Below are positions 24,043 to 31,884 of a stretch of DNA of 41,395 bases, piece by piece. The position numbers were made by a program, and so were the translations under genes. This DNA is from Microseira wollei NIES-4236 (lineage in GTDB: Bacteria > Cyanobacteriota > Cyanobacteriia > Cyanobacteriales > Aerosakkonemataceae). The first letter of the stretch is position 1. Every line of letters begins with the position of its first letter. The stretch lies in contig NZ_BLAY01000091.1 in the NCBI RefSeq assembly GCF_020521235.1, positions 1 through 41,395 of the forward strand, given 5' to 3'. Under the pieces are notes generated by a model. The model did no database searches, was not told where the DNA came from, and saw only the letters and a list, made by a program, of their open reading frames with translations.

Positions 24043-25524
24043 TTAATTCCAATTACCAACTAAGGTATATGCTGACCAAAAATACGGATGCGAGAGGATC
24101 TGATCTCCCCTAGCGGCAATTTCTGGTGGTAAAGAAATCAGACGACCATCGGATAATCTTAATTGTCCGCCTTCTACCCGGACTTGTTCTTTTAGCAATG
24201 CTAACTGTGCTTGTTTAAGCGCCTCGGTTTTAATCGGTGCTGTCCGCAATTGCAGATAAAATTCTGTCATCAATGCGAGGGAACCTTCATCAGAGGCATA
24301 CCAAAGACTTCCAATTGCCGTTTTTACTCCTGCTTGAATTGCTAAACCGGCAAATCCTAATTCTGCCTGTGCGCTTCCCAGTGCGGTTCTACAGGCACTT
24401 AAAACGAGCATTTCTACTTTAGGAGGAAGTTCCCAACCGACGTTTTGCGATAAGTCTCTCAATTGATTTAATCTCAGTTTATCATCCCAAAACTGGATGT
24501 AAGATTCCCTGGCATCTCCGGGTCTAAATTCGGCGTGAGTGGCGACGTGGATCATCTCAAATCGTTGTTTACTGCTAGTAGATTTGAGGTTCTCTAATGT
24601 GGCGGTTTCGTTGAGAAATTCTACCCCTCGCCAAAGCTGATTTGTTAAGGTGGGAATTTCTACTGCTACTGCTGGTAAAGGAGTTTGTTCTTGGGTGCTT
24701 TTGGAAATACCCATTGCCAAGATTTGCGAATTGGTTATGGGAACGTAGCGGGTATCGGTGAGGCTAAAACTAGGAATTAAAGCCACGCTGTATTGTTCGA
24801 TTAAAAACTGTTGACCATCGGAAAAAGCCCCGATTGGAATTGAACGCAACCCCCCATCCATTGAAAATAATAAGGTATCTATTTTATTGGCTAAAAGGTC
24901 GGATATCAAAGGCGTAACAATCCACTGATAAAGTTGTTGCGCTGGAACTTTATAATCTTCGGGACTGCTTAAATCGGTGACACCAATGCGAAATTCTCTT
25001 GCGACTTGTTGGACAAGGCTGCCCTTGGCTTCGGGAACGAACTTACGAATGATTATTCGATTATTATTTTGTTGAGATTGTGGGGTGTTACAAGCTTGAG
25101 CTTTGGGTAAAACCAGTAATAATTCCAGTCTATCTGCCAGGGAAATTACGTAAATCAGCGCGGCTTTTTTTCCTGTAGTTTCACCGAGTTGGCAAAGCGT
25201 ATCGGAGATTTGGTCAACTGAGACAGTTTTACCAAATAAATTAAAGCCGAAATAGTTAGAAATTTCTAAGGCTTGCAGTTCTTCAAAAAGTTGAACTGCC
25301 TGGGCATTTGATGCGCTTGTAACAAGTTTTTCAAAGGCACTGCGGTCAATGGTCTGGTTGCTTTGAGATGTAGGCAGATCGTTTCTAGGTTGGGGATTAA
25401 TTTCTATTGGGTTGGGAACCGTGACATCGGATTGCGTTCCCGATTGGTTTAATCCAGGAGACGCTGAAAATATAATTAGAATGCAACAAATCAATGAAAC
25501 GAGCAAAAATTTAATCAGTTTCAT
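24043..25524 (-). CDS. Exported CHAT-domain (caspase-like) protein
   Basis: A 493-residue protein with an N-terminal hydrophobic signal (LIKFLLVSLICCILIIFSAS). Residues about 60-260 are the N-terminal part of the CHAT region; the catalytic dyad is His330 (IHVATHAEF) and Cys378 (VLSACRTAL), with the usual GLAIQAGVKTAIGSLWYASD after it and HPYFWSAYTLVGNW at the end. Unlike most cyanobacterial CHAT proteins it has no TPR repeats. CHAT domains are cysteine proteases of the caspase/separase clan. It lies nine bases after an exported beta-rich protein gene, so the two form a transcription unit and may act together at the outer membrane or periplasm. Confidence 0.85.
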   Translation of the reverse strand: MKLIKFLLVSLICCILIIFSASPGLNQSGTQSDVTVPNPIEINPQPRNDLPTSQSNQTIDRSAFEKLVTSASNAQAVQLFEELQALEISNYFGFNLFGKTVSVDQISDTLCQLGETTGKKAALIYVISLADRLELLLVLPKAQACNTPQSQQNNNRIIIRKFVPEAKGSLVQQVAREFRIGVTDLSSPEDYKVPAQQLYQWIVTPLISDLLANKIDTLLFSMDGGLRSIPIGAFSDGQQFLIEQYSVALIPSFSLTDTRYVPITNSQILAMGISKSTQEQTPLPAVAVEIPTLTNQLWRGVEFLNETATLENLKSTSSKQRFEMIHVATHAEFRPGDARESYIQFWDDKLRLNQLRDLSQNVGWELPPKVEMLVLSACRTALGSAQAELGFAGLAIQAGVKTAIGSLWYASDEGSLALMTEFYLQLRTAPIKTEALKQAQLALLKEQVRVEGGQLRLSDGRLISLPPEIAARGDQILSHPYFWSAYTLVGNWN

Positions 25525-25533
25525 AAAGTTAAA

Positions 25534-26667
25534 CTAAAAAGAAATTAGATAACCAACTCCTAAGATAAATCGACTGCCGTCGCCTGCTTTGCCAGTAATA
25601 TCGGTGACGGCGGGTGTAATAACTAAAGGAATATTGCCAAAGGGGACGACTGATAATCCAAGGGTTAAATCTTGACCCGTCCATTCTGCGATCGCACTCA
25701 CAGGTTCCACTACCCGCACCGCAACGCTACCAAATACATCAATCGAATCTCGATCGTTTTGAATATCCAATTCCGAACGAAATTGTCCGCTACCAACCCC
25801 AACGGAAAGATACAGTTGACTAAAAGGTGTTTCTGTGCTTTCTTGCAAGCGAAACAGTTTCGTTACTACGCCGTAAGGACTCGTACCGCCATCGGTATTG
25901 CCCCAAGCGATCGCATTTTGCACCCCCACCGCAATGGTAAAATCCCCTGGCAACTGTCGGTGCAACTTAAAGCTAACCGTGCCATCAGCGGCGGGAGTTT
26001 CCCACAAGTCAGTCAGGGTAACGCCCACATCTAAACCCACCCATCGTCGCGCATCGCCCAATCCGATCCCAATCCCAAACACCCCGTCGGCAGAGTTGGT
26101 AAAGCGAGTGCGAGTTTGCAAACCCACACCCACGCTAGCGCTACCCCAAGATTTACCATAAGCTGAAGGATTAATCATGGTAATGCCGGGATTAGCCCGA
26201 TATTCAGGTTGCCTCTGGTTTCCTAACGGTAGCAAAGGCAAGTTTTGCGGTTGAAAAGGCACTTCCCCAGGTGTAGAAGGTTGAGGCTGTAAACTGGGAG
26301 CAACACCCGGTGCATCGGGATTTTCTACAACTTCGGTTGGTAATTGGGAATTGGGAATTGGGAATTGGGAATTGGTAATTGGTAATTCTCCTCTGCTGCT
26401 GGAGTCAAAAAAAGGGGCCCGAAGAGTGAAATTGTCGGTTTTAGTGGTAAGGTTAGAGGTATTACCCGCCCCTAAATTGCTCTCCTGCTCCCCTGCTCCC
26501 CGGCTCGCCTGCTCACCTGCCCAAGATGCCCTATTCTCCTCTTCTTGTGCAAGGCAAGTTGCGGGAGTCGCTACGACTAAAATTTTGATTACAATTAAGG
26601 CGACTAAGTTTGATACACTCTTCTTCGTTGCACGAACCACTGATAACCCCCAAAAATTGGCACGCAT
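25534..26667 (-). CDS. Exported beta-strand-rich protein, likely outer-membrane barrel, partner of the CHAT protein
   Basis: A 377-residue protein. A signal peptide (LVALIVIKILVVATPATCLA) is followed by a low-complexity Pro/Gln region to about residue 165 and then about 200 residues of alternating strands (WGSASVGVGLQTRTRFT, GVFGIGIGLGDARRWVGLDV, FTIAVGVQNAIAW, LYLSVGVGSGQF, SRFILGVGYLISF) ending in Phe, as outer-membrane barrels do. Dispersed repeats are translated: GAGCAGGCGAG DNA as [13 protein letters not shown] and heptamer DNA as PITNSQFPIPNSQLP. The function is unknown. Start at 26667 fits the signal peptide; a gene diverges at 26713. Confidence 0.65.
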   Translation of the reverse strand: MRANFWGLSVVRATKKSVSNLVALIVIKILVVATPATCLAQEEENRASWAGEQASRGAGEQESNLGAGNTSNLTTKTDNFTLRAPFFDSSSRGELPITNSQFPIPNSQLPTEVVENPDAPGVAPSLQPQPSTPGEVPFQPQNLPLLPLGNQRQPEYRANPGITMINPSAYGKSWGSASVGVGLQTRTRFTNSADGVFGIGIGLGDARRWVGLDVGVTLTDLWETPAADGTVSFKLHRQLPGDFTIAVGVQNAIAWGNTDGGTSPYGVVTKLFRLQESTETPFSQLYLSVGVGSGQFRSELDIQNDRDSIDVFGSVAVRVVEPVSAIAEWTGQDLTLGLSVVPFGNIPLVITPAVTDITGKAGDGSRFILGVGYLISF

Positions 26668-26712
26668 GTTGCCGCCACCCTAGAATAATAGAAAAAACCC
26701 GATCGAAGAGCG

Positions 26713-27252
26713 ATGGTAAACCGTTGGGCTGACAAACAACTGAAAAACTGGGAAGCGGCGCTGATTTCCCTGGAAGCAGGTTGGCATCAGTTTAACCAGG
26801 CTACCAGAGGATTACCAGACGCTCTGGATGCGGGAATGCCTATTTCATCGGTGGAGAAGACTTACCCGCTCAATTGGGATAAAGTGTGGGAAGCGATCGC
26901 ATCTGACCAAATTCGCGGGCCTCAATCTTACCAGCTGTGGGAATGGTGGTTTCAAGGACAGACTCTCAAGCACCGCTTGCAACAACTGCGAATCTTAACC
27001 CAAGACTACATCGAAGAAATTCACCACTCAGCCCGCCAAGCAACCGAATTTTGGCTAGGTTTCGACCAAGGCAAAACAGGCTGCCGTACCTCTTATATTG
27101 AAAATACCCATAAACCATTAGTCGTCACTCCGCCAACTCCCTACCAAAAAGGCGAAATCTTAGGTTGGCATTACGCAACGGTTAAACAGCAAGTTCAAGA
27201 ACGACTTGAGTGTTGTAGTCTGGATACTTGTCAATTGTTTACTTGGGGTTAA
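26713..27252 (+). CDS. Conserved-looking hypothetical protein
   Basis: A 179-residue soluble protein, rich in Trp (WADKQLKNWEAALISLEAGW, WDKVWEAIASDQ, LWEWWFQGQTLKHRLQQLRI) and mainly helical in its first 115 residues. No signal, membrane segment or known motif was recognised. It starts 45 bases from the divergent barrel gene. Codon use and the HIP1 site at 26894 are like the neighbours, so it is probably native. Confidence 0.6.
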   Translation: MVNRWADKQLKNWEAALISLEAGWHQFNQATRGLPDALDAGMPISSVEKTYPLNWDKVWEAIASDQIRGPQSYQLWEWWFQGQTLKHRLQQLRILTQDYIEEIHHSARQATEFWLGFDQGKTGCRTSYIENTHKPLVVTPPTPYQKGEILGWHYATVKQQVQERLECCSLDTCQLFTWG

Positions 27253-27354
27253 TAACAGTAGTAAAACCTGCTCCTACAGCCGGTGTCTATCCATTGAGCT
27301 ATGATCAAGATAAATAGCTGTTGCTATTTGTCAGTCGTCAGGAGGAGAAGAATT

Positions 27355-27453
27355 ATGTCTAAATTACAAGCTGTCCGGGTCGCTTTTGCCATCGCACCAC
27401 GACGGACACAAGGCACAGAGATTCTAGTTCGATCCTCCATCTTCCAGGAATGA
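27355..27453 (+). CDS. Possible 32-residue small protein
   Basis: AGGAGGAG at 27340-27347 lies seven bases before an ATG that opens a 32-codon frame (MSKLQAVRVAFAIAPRRTQG, TEILVRSSIFQE, stop). The ribosome binding site is the best in this part of the window. The peptide is not recognised. It is upstream of rsgA and could be a leader; the rest of 27253-27513 holds no other gene. Confidence 0.3.
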   Translation: MSKLQAVRVAFAIAPRRTQGTEILVRSSIFQE

Positions 27454-27513
27454 AACTAAAAATTCCTCTGTGCTACTTGTGCAAAACAATTAGCACCCAT
27501 TGAGGAAATACAA

Positions 27514-28575
27514 GTGAATTTAGATTCTTTAGGCTGGAACGACTTTTTTGCTTCCAGTTTTGCCTCCTATCGTCTGCAAGGATTTACGGTAGGCAGGGTA
27601 GCAATTGAACGCAGAAATACTTACGTTCTCTATACCGAAGCCGGAGAACTAGCAGCAGAAATTACAGGCAAAATGCGGCATCGTGCCGCGCAACCGCAAG
27701 ATTTTCCAGCCGTGGGAGATTGGGTAGTAATTCGCACTCTCAAGTCGGAAGCACGAGCCACAATTCACGAAATTTTACCCAGAAAGAGCAAGTTTTCCCG
27801 CAAAACCATTGGTGCTAAAACAGAAGAGCAAATCGTTGCTGCCAATGTTGATACTGTCTTCTTAGTCTCAGGATTGGATGGTGATTTTAACCTCAGAAGA
27901 ATTGAACGCTATCTGATTCTGGCTTGGGAAAGCGGTGCAAGTCCAGCGATCGTTTTAAACAAAGCAGACTTGTGCAACAACATTGAACAGCGCATCGCGG
28001 AAGTCTCTTCTGTTGCCCTTGGTGTGCCAATTATTGTTTTAAGTGCTGCTAACAATCAAGGATTGGATGCCCTTAAACCTTATCTTCAAGCGGGTAAAAC
28101 GGTTGCTTTAATGGGGTCTTCTGGTGTTGGCAAGTCTACTATCACCAATCAATTACTACCAGAAGCAACTCAAACAGTTCAACCCGTGCGCCAAAGCGAC
28201 GATCGAGGCAAGCATACAACATCCCATCGCGAGTTAATTTTACTGCCAACAGGCGGTTTAATTATAGATACCCCAGGAATGCGGGAACTTCAAATTTGGG
28301 CAGGTGATGAAGGTTTGCAAGAAACCTTTGCAGACATTGAAATGCTAGTCCACCAATGCCGCTTCCGCAATTGTCAGCACGATAGCGAACCTGGTTGTGC
28401 AGTGCAGCAAGCTTTGGCAGAAGGGAAACTCGATTATTCCAGGTTTTTGAGTTACCAAAAACTGCAAAAAGAACTCAACTATCTGGCACGGAAACAAGAT
28501 CAACGGGAATATTTAGCGGAGAAAGAGCGATGGAAGAAGATTCATAAAGCGATGCGAAATCATCACAAGCGTTGA
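27514..28575 (+). CDS. rsgA: Ribosome small subunit-dependent GTPase A
   Basis: A 353-residue circularly permuted GTPase. An N-terminal OB-fold region (residues 45-105) is followed by G4 NKAD (149-152), G1 GSSGVGKST (201-209), G3 DTPGM (252-256), and a zinc knuckle with Cys282, Cys287, His289 and Cys295. It checks late maturation of the 30S subunit decoding centre. GTG start at 27514 with GAGGA seven bases upstream. Length is normal. It is followed by a hairpin and an inverted-repeat element, so it is probably monocistronic. Confidence 0.95.
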   Translation: MNLDSLGWNDFFASSFASYRLQGFTVGRVAIERRNTYVLYTEAGELAAEITGKMRHRAAQPQDFPAVGDWVVIRTLKSEARATIHEILPRKSKFSRKTIGAKTEEQIVAANVDTVFLVSGLDGDFNLRRIERYLILAWESGASPAIVLNKADLCNNIEQRIAEVSSVALGVPIIVLSAANNQGLDALKPYLQAGKTVALMGSSGVGKSTITNQLLPEATQTVQPVRQSDDRGKHTTSHRELILLPTGGLIIDTPGMRELQIWAGDEGLQETFADIEMLVHQCRFRNCQHDSEPGCAVQQALAEGKLDYSRFLSYQKLQKELNYLARKQDQREYLAEKERWKKIHKAMRNHHKR

Positions 28576-28658
28576 TTGAATATTGGGCAAAAGTCAATCA
28601 CCCTGGAAAACCTAACCCCCCAACCCCCTTAAGAGCGAGGGAAGGGGGAGTCAGAAAG

Positions 28659-28681
28659 CCCCTCCCCGAAGCGGGGAGGGG
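28659..28681. repeat. GC-rich hairpin after rsgA
   Basis: CCCCTCCCCG (28659-28668) and CGGGGAGGGG (28672-28681) form a perfect 10-bp stem with a 3-base loop. No T run follows. The upstream CCCCCCAACCCCCTTAAGAG is a common dispersed repeat start in cyanobacteria. It may still slow transcription leaving rsgA. Confidence 0.6.
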
Positions 28682-28683
28682 TC

Positions 28684-28884
28684 ATATGATGTCCGGCAAA
28701 TCACCCATAATATAAATCAGGTTGCATCACCAGTGATATCATGTCGGTTGAATTGCCCATAATAAAAAAACCTCACAGAGTTGTTGTGTAGGGACACGGC
28801 ATCATAGATTTCTCGTTCAAACAGATAACTTTGATCGTGCCGTGTCCCGGCTTCTGATTATGGGTAATCAACCGGACATCATAT
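28684..28884. mobile_element. 201-bp inverted-repeat element with a nested hairpin
   Basis: ATATGATGTCCGG at 28684 and CCGGACATCATAT ending at 28884 are perfect inverted ends; similarity extends to 28 bases (CACCCATAAT inside left, ATTATGGGTAATC inside right). Nested inside is GGGACACGGC ... GCCGTGTCCC, the arm of the hairpin family at 9673 and 31391. A second internal copy of the end (ATATCATGTCGGTTGAATT) lies at 28736. Related but decayed ends occur near 31325 and 31483. Confidence 0.7.
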
Positions 28885-28953
28885 CAGATCGCAAAGTCAA
28901 TTTACCAACAAAATCATAAATTCCGGATCTTCCGTAGTTAGAGCGCTCTTGTA

Positions 28954-29332
28954 TCAATTGCAATTATCAAATTGCTCCTCTACACCCTGACGAATGGCGT
29001 CTTCTAACTCATCAAGGCTTTTAGGGGTGCCTCGATATTTCAGGCATCCTGCCACATTTTCTAAGGTAGTTTCCCCAAAAGGTTTTTTAGGTTTTAAGAG
29101 AATACCATCACCCATGTCAATTGCGATTACAGCGGCTTGCAGCCGCGTGAGGGAAAGCGTTATCGCTTCGTTTGTGTAGCGGCACCCTTAAGGGTGCCGC
29201 TACACAAACGAAGGTGTACCTCACTCAGCAAGCAATCCGCTATAGTTCTTGCCGGGGTTCCCAGGGATGAGCATCTCGCAAAGCTTTGGGAATAATGACT
29301 TGACCAGTATTTGACAATTGAGTTACTTCCAT
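28954..29332 (-). pseudogene. AbrB/SpoVT-type antitoxin split by a TA-target element
   Basis: From ATG at 29332 the frame reads MEVTQLSNTGQVIIPKALRD and AHPWEPRQE; it resumes after the element as IAIDMGDGILLKPKKPFGET, then GCLKYRGTPKSLDELEDAIR and a stop at 28954. Removing 113 bases plus one TA gives exactly 88 codons, with PRQE-L-IAIDM across the join. This is a swapped-hairpin AbrB domain plus C-terminal tail of the antitoxin type. No toxin gene is found beside it, so it is an orphan that has now been inactivated. Confidence 0.8.
29130..29242. mobile_element. Small inverted-repeat element with TA target, copy 2
   Basis: CAGCGGCTTGC at 29130 and GCAATCCGCTA ending at 29242, with TA at 29128-29129 and 29243-29244. 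Interior palindrome CGTTTGTGTAGCGGCACCCT with its complement (AGGGTGCCGCTACACAAACG). It carries the same subterminal GTGAGG and GGTGTACCTCA sequences as copies 1 and 3. It interrupts the AbrB-type gene. Confidence 0.85.
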
Positions 29333-29397
29333 TGAAAAAGCGTTTCAATCGGTAATAATTTTGTCATAATTTTAGCATGGTAATATATAACGCAGCC

Positions 29398-29904
29398 TCA
29401 ATCCTCCAAATCTATCTGCTTAACTACCTCCAAAGGAAGCTCTAACACTTCGGCAATTTGCTCGTCACTTAAGCCAAACTGCCTTAATTTATCAACTTTT
29501 TCAATCTGAGTTTGATTCTTGCTTTGCTGCTGTAAATCAGACTTTACAGGCTGAGTTTTATCTGGAGTAGGATTGGGGATATCTGGATTATTAATGATGC
29601 AGCAAATTATCTTACTACTGCTACTTTTATCAAAAGAAATATTCAGATTTATTTGACGTTCTAAAATAGATTGAAGATGCTTTTTATCAACCGTTTCGCC
29701 AAAAATATCAGATAACATTCGCCAAAGCTCGTAACCGACTTCCTTAGTATGACCCGTCGTACAATTATAATTTTTGGCAATCTCGGAATACTTTTGGCGC
29801 TTCAGCGTTCCCTCGATAATTCCCCGTTGCAAGTCATTTAAACGTTTGCCTTTCTTGGCGTAGACAACTTCGTCTACAAATTGCAATACCTCGCGAATGT
29901 CCAT
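29398..29904 (-). CDS. Stand-alone N-terminal HTH adaptor of vWA-MoxR/NB-ARC-type proteins
   Basis: A 168-residue protein. Residues 1-95 match the helical N-terminal domain that precedes NB-ARC, AAA or WD40 parts in many cyanobacterial proteins (VLQFVDEVVYAKKGKRLNDL, QRGIIEGTLKRQKYSEIAKN, TKEVGYELWRMLSDIFGE). Here no NTPase part follows; instead there is a polar linker and a C-terminal helix pair (KVDKLRQFGLSDEQIAEVLE) resembling a small DNA-binding or UBA-like unit. It may be a regulator or a remnant with a new end. Stop at 29398 directly follows the AbrB locus. Confidence 0.6.
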   Translation of the reverse strand: MDIREVLQFVDEVVYAKKGKRLNDLQRGIIEGTLKRQKYSEIAKNYNCTTGHTKEVGYELWRMLSDIFGETVDKKHLQSILERQINLNISFDKSSSSKIICCIINNPDIPNPTPDKTQPVKSDLQQQSKNQTQIEKVDKLRQFGLSDEQIAEVLELPLEVVKQIDLED

Positions 29905-30261
29905 CGGCAGGGGTTTGAGAAAAATGGGGTTATTACACCCAACTTAATCCATCCTTATCCGCCTTTTTCCGCCTTGAATTTTTAAATTTACAAAAATTAT
30001 CGAAATTTCCGCCTTTTTCCGCCTTTTTCCGTCTTTTCAGGTTTGGTGCGATCGCTCTAGTATGTGTATCATCTACCGCACAGATCGCTAAGCACTAAAT
30101 CAGAACCAAAGCGCGATCGCCTCAAAATTCTCTTATTTGAATCTCTTTCTCGCGATTTACCCAGCCAGGGGGGTAAAAAAACGCCTCAAATACCCTCTCT
30201 GCAAGGGTTTCGTCATTTTGTTTTTGCGGAACTTTCGTTGAAACGCAAAGGATCAATAAAT
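29905..30261. repeat. Non-coding stretch with a CCGCCTTTTT direct repeat
   Basis: CCGCCTTTTT and close variants (CCGCCTTGAATTTT, CCGTCTTTTC) occur five times between 29958 and 30040, separated by an AT-rich TTTTTAAATTTACAAAAATT stretch. HIP1 sites lie at 30050 and 30114. The plus frame is open from 30064 but the leader part has no ribosome binding site, so the gene is started at 30262. Confidence 0.5.
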
Positions 30262-30954
30262 ATGCTCAGAAAAAATCCAATCAACAGTCGATTATTTCTC
30301 GTAGCCACTGTCTCATCAATTGTAGCGTTAGGAGTAGTTGGGGAAGCACAAGCGGCTTCATTTACTGTTTACAACACAGGTGCCGGTGTATCCCCTGGTG
30401 CAGTAGATCCTCACTGGCAGATTATCAGCGCACCTCCGGGAGTTTCTACTGGAGCTGGTTCAGCAATTGAATTAACCTCAATTCCCAGCCCTCCTTGGTT
30501 TGCTAATGATTCTACATCCCAGTGGATTGGATCGGCTCAAAGTGGTTTTTTTGCTACTGGACCTGGAGGTTTTTATACGTATGAGACAAAATTTGATCTG
30601 ACAGGACTTGATCCATCAACAGCAGTACTTAAATTTTTTCTAGCATCAGACGATCAGACTACAAATGTAGCTCTTAATGGGAAGAGTATCATTAGTGGTT
30701 CCCCATCATATCTAGATAATATTGGCTTTCAGGGATTTCCAGCAGCACCACTCACTATTAATAGGGAGTTTGTACCTGGCATTAATACCTTAAGAATTAG
30801 CCTATTTACTGGGGCTGGAACACCTACTGGTTTACGTGTAAACTTTACTGAAGCAACAGCAGCAGCTACACCAGTTCCTGAACCTAGCGCTGTAGCTGGA
30901 TTGCCCTTGTTAGCTATGAGTGCAGGCTGGCTTCTGAAGAAAAAGATGAAATAA
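30262..30954 (+). CDS. PEP-CTERM sorted extracellular protein
   Basis: A 230-residue protein. Signal peptide residues 1-31 (SRLFLVATVSSIVALGVVGE, AQA). The mature part is Gly/Ser/Pro-rich and beta-type, with a jelly-roll-like core (WFANDSTSQWIG, YETKFDLTGLDPSTAVLKFF, SDDQTTNVALNGK, VPGINTLRISLF). The C terminus is a sorting signal: VPEPSAVAG (residues 205-213), a hydrophobic stretch and basic LKKKMK. Exosortase-type processing is expected. AAAGGATC lies eleven bases before the ATG. A TA-target element follows 31 bases after the stop. Confidence 0.85.
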   Translation: MLRKNPINSRLFLVATVSSIVALGVVGEAQAASFTVYNTGAGVSPGAVDPHWQIISAPPGVSTGAGSAIELTSIPSPPWFANDSTSQWIGSAQSGFFATGPGGFYTYETKFDLTGLDPSTAVLKFFLASDDQTTNVALNGKSIISGSPSYLDNIGFQGFPAAPLTINREFVPGINTLRISLFTGAGTPTGLRVNFTEATAAATPVPEPSAVAGLPLLAMSAGWLLKKKMK

Positions 30955-30985
30955 GATCGCAGCGCTTCCAACATTGAGGCAATTA

Positions 30986-31101
30986 CAGCGGATTGCAAAT
31001 GAGTGAGGTACACCTTCCTTCGCAGTGTGCGGGCAGCATTAATGCTGCGCGCTTGACAAACAAAGCGATTTCGCTTTCCCTCACGCGGCTGCAAGCCGCT
31101 G
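30986..31101. mobile_element. Small inverted-repeat element with TA target, copy 3
   Basis: CAGCGGATTGC at 30986 and GCAAGCCGCTG ending at 31101, TA on both sides (30984-30985, 31102-31103). It is inverted relative to copy 2: GAGGTACACCTTCCTTCG is on the left and CGCTTTCCCTCACGCGGC on the right. The inner palindrome is GCAGCATTAATGCTGC. Confidence 0.8.
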
Positions 31102-31156
31102 TAAGATAAAAGAGTCTTGCGGGGTGGGTTTATAGATCCTTTGGGTTTCCTTCAAA

Positions 31157-31316
31157 GGACATATCTCATAGACTTCTGCAAAAAACAAACTTTTTGGCAG
31201 GCAAGATGCTTACCCCACAAGAGTTTTTGGACATATCTCATAGACTTCTGCAAAAAACAAACTTTTTGACAGGCAGGATGCCTACCCCACAAGAGTTTTT
31301 GGACATATCTCATAGA
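31157..31316. repeat. 72-bp tandem repeat
   Basis: GGACATATCTCATAGA begins at 31157, 31229 and 31301, a 72-base period with just over two copies. Each unit holds TTCTGCAAAAAACAAACTTT and GGCAGGCAAGATGCTTACCC, the dispersed repeat also found at 7392-7460 and in the element at 19441. No coding function. 31102-31156 holds nothing recognised. Confidence 0.75.
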
Positions 31317-31390
31317 GATGCTACCGGACATATGATACCGAATCCGTCTGCATCGGAATTATAGAAATTTTCAATGGTATCAACGATCCT

Positions 31391-31456
31391 TGTAGGGGCA
31401 CGGCATTAATAGGTTTTGCGCTTAACGAGAAGATTTTCTCTTGCCGTGCCCCTACA
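31391..31456. repeat. Dispersed long-hairpin repeat, second perfect copy
   Basis: TGTAGGGGCACGGC (31391-31404) and GCCGTGCCCCTACA (31443-31456) are identical to the arms at 9673-9737. Loop 38 bases, unrelated sequence. It is flanked by ACCGGACATATGATACCG (from 31325) and ACCGGACAGGATATGATTCC (from 31482), remnants of the 28684-type element ends. 31457-31609 shows HIP1 sites and no gene. Confidence 0.7.
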
Positions 31457-31609
31457 ACCAATTTTAATCATTCAGATGCAACCGGACAGGATATGATTCC
31501 TTGGAAAGCGATCGCTCTAAACCAACCTGCCAGCGACAAGATGCGATCGCACATCATTAACTGACTACCAACCACTAGAATTGAAACAGCCATTACCCCA
31601 TTGCAACCT

Positions 31610-31876
31610 ATGCTAAGAACCGTTGAAGGCATTTATCAGAATGGGCAAATCGAGCTAACTGAGCTACCGCAGAACATCAACTCGCGCGTCCAGGTTCTCG
31701 TCACCTTTCTTGAACCGGGCAAAGTCGATCCTACCAAACTGCGCCAATTGATTGACCAACTAGAAACCATCGCAGGCATCCAGCAAGGCTTCGAGGAACT
31801 AGAGCGCGGACAAACTCGCCCGATTGGAGATTTTGTCCAAGAAATGCAGCGTAAAATAGAAATATTTACTAATTAA
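31610..31876 (+). CDS. Orphan antitoxin-like protein (AF2212/DUF2281-like start)
   Basis: An 88-residue protein from ATG at 31610 (MLRTVEGIYQNGQIELTELP, then SRVQVLVTFLE and a helical acidic/basic tail LEELERGQTRPIGDFVQEM-like). The N-terminal beta hairpin (G.Y.NG.IEL.E.P) is the dimer-forming and DNA-binding start of AbrB-like/DUF104 antitoxins. The next gene is on the other strand, so no toxin partner follows. It may be a solitary antitoxin. Confidence 0.55.
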   Translation: MLRTVEGIYQNGQIELTELPQNINSRVQVLVTFLEPGKVDPTKLRQLIDQLETIAGIQQGFEELERGQTRPIGDFVQEMQRKIEIFTN

Positions 31877-31884
31877 TACTTCAT

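Noticed and set aside
27280-27445. tRNA-like pieces: minus strand TAGCTCAATGGATAGAC near 27285-27303 and plus strand TAGTTCGATCC near 27425
   Set aside because: They resemble a D arm and a T arm but are on opposite strands, the anticodon stem does not pair and no acceptor stem forms. At best remnants of a tRNA.
30064-30261. N-terminal extension of 66 residues on the PEP-CTERM gene
   Set aside because: The extension hides the signal peptide, lacks a ribosome binding site and contains HIP1-coded low-quality sequence; ATG 30262 with AAAGGATC gives a proper signal peptide.
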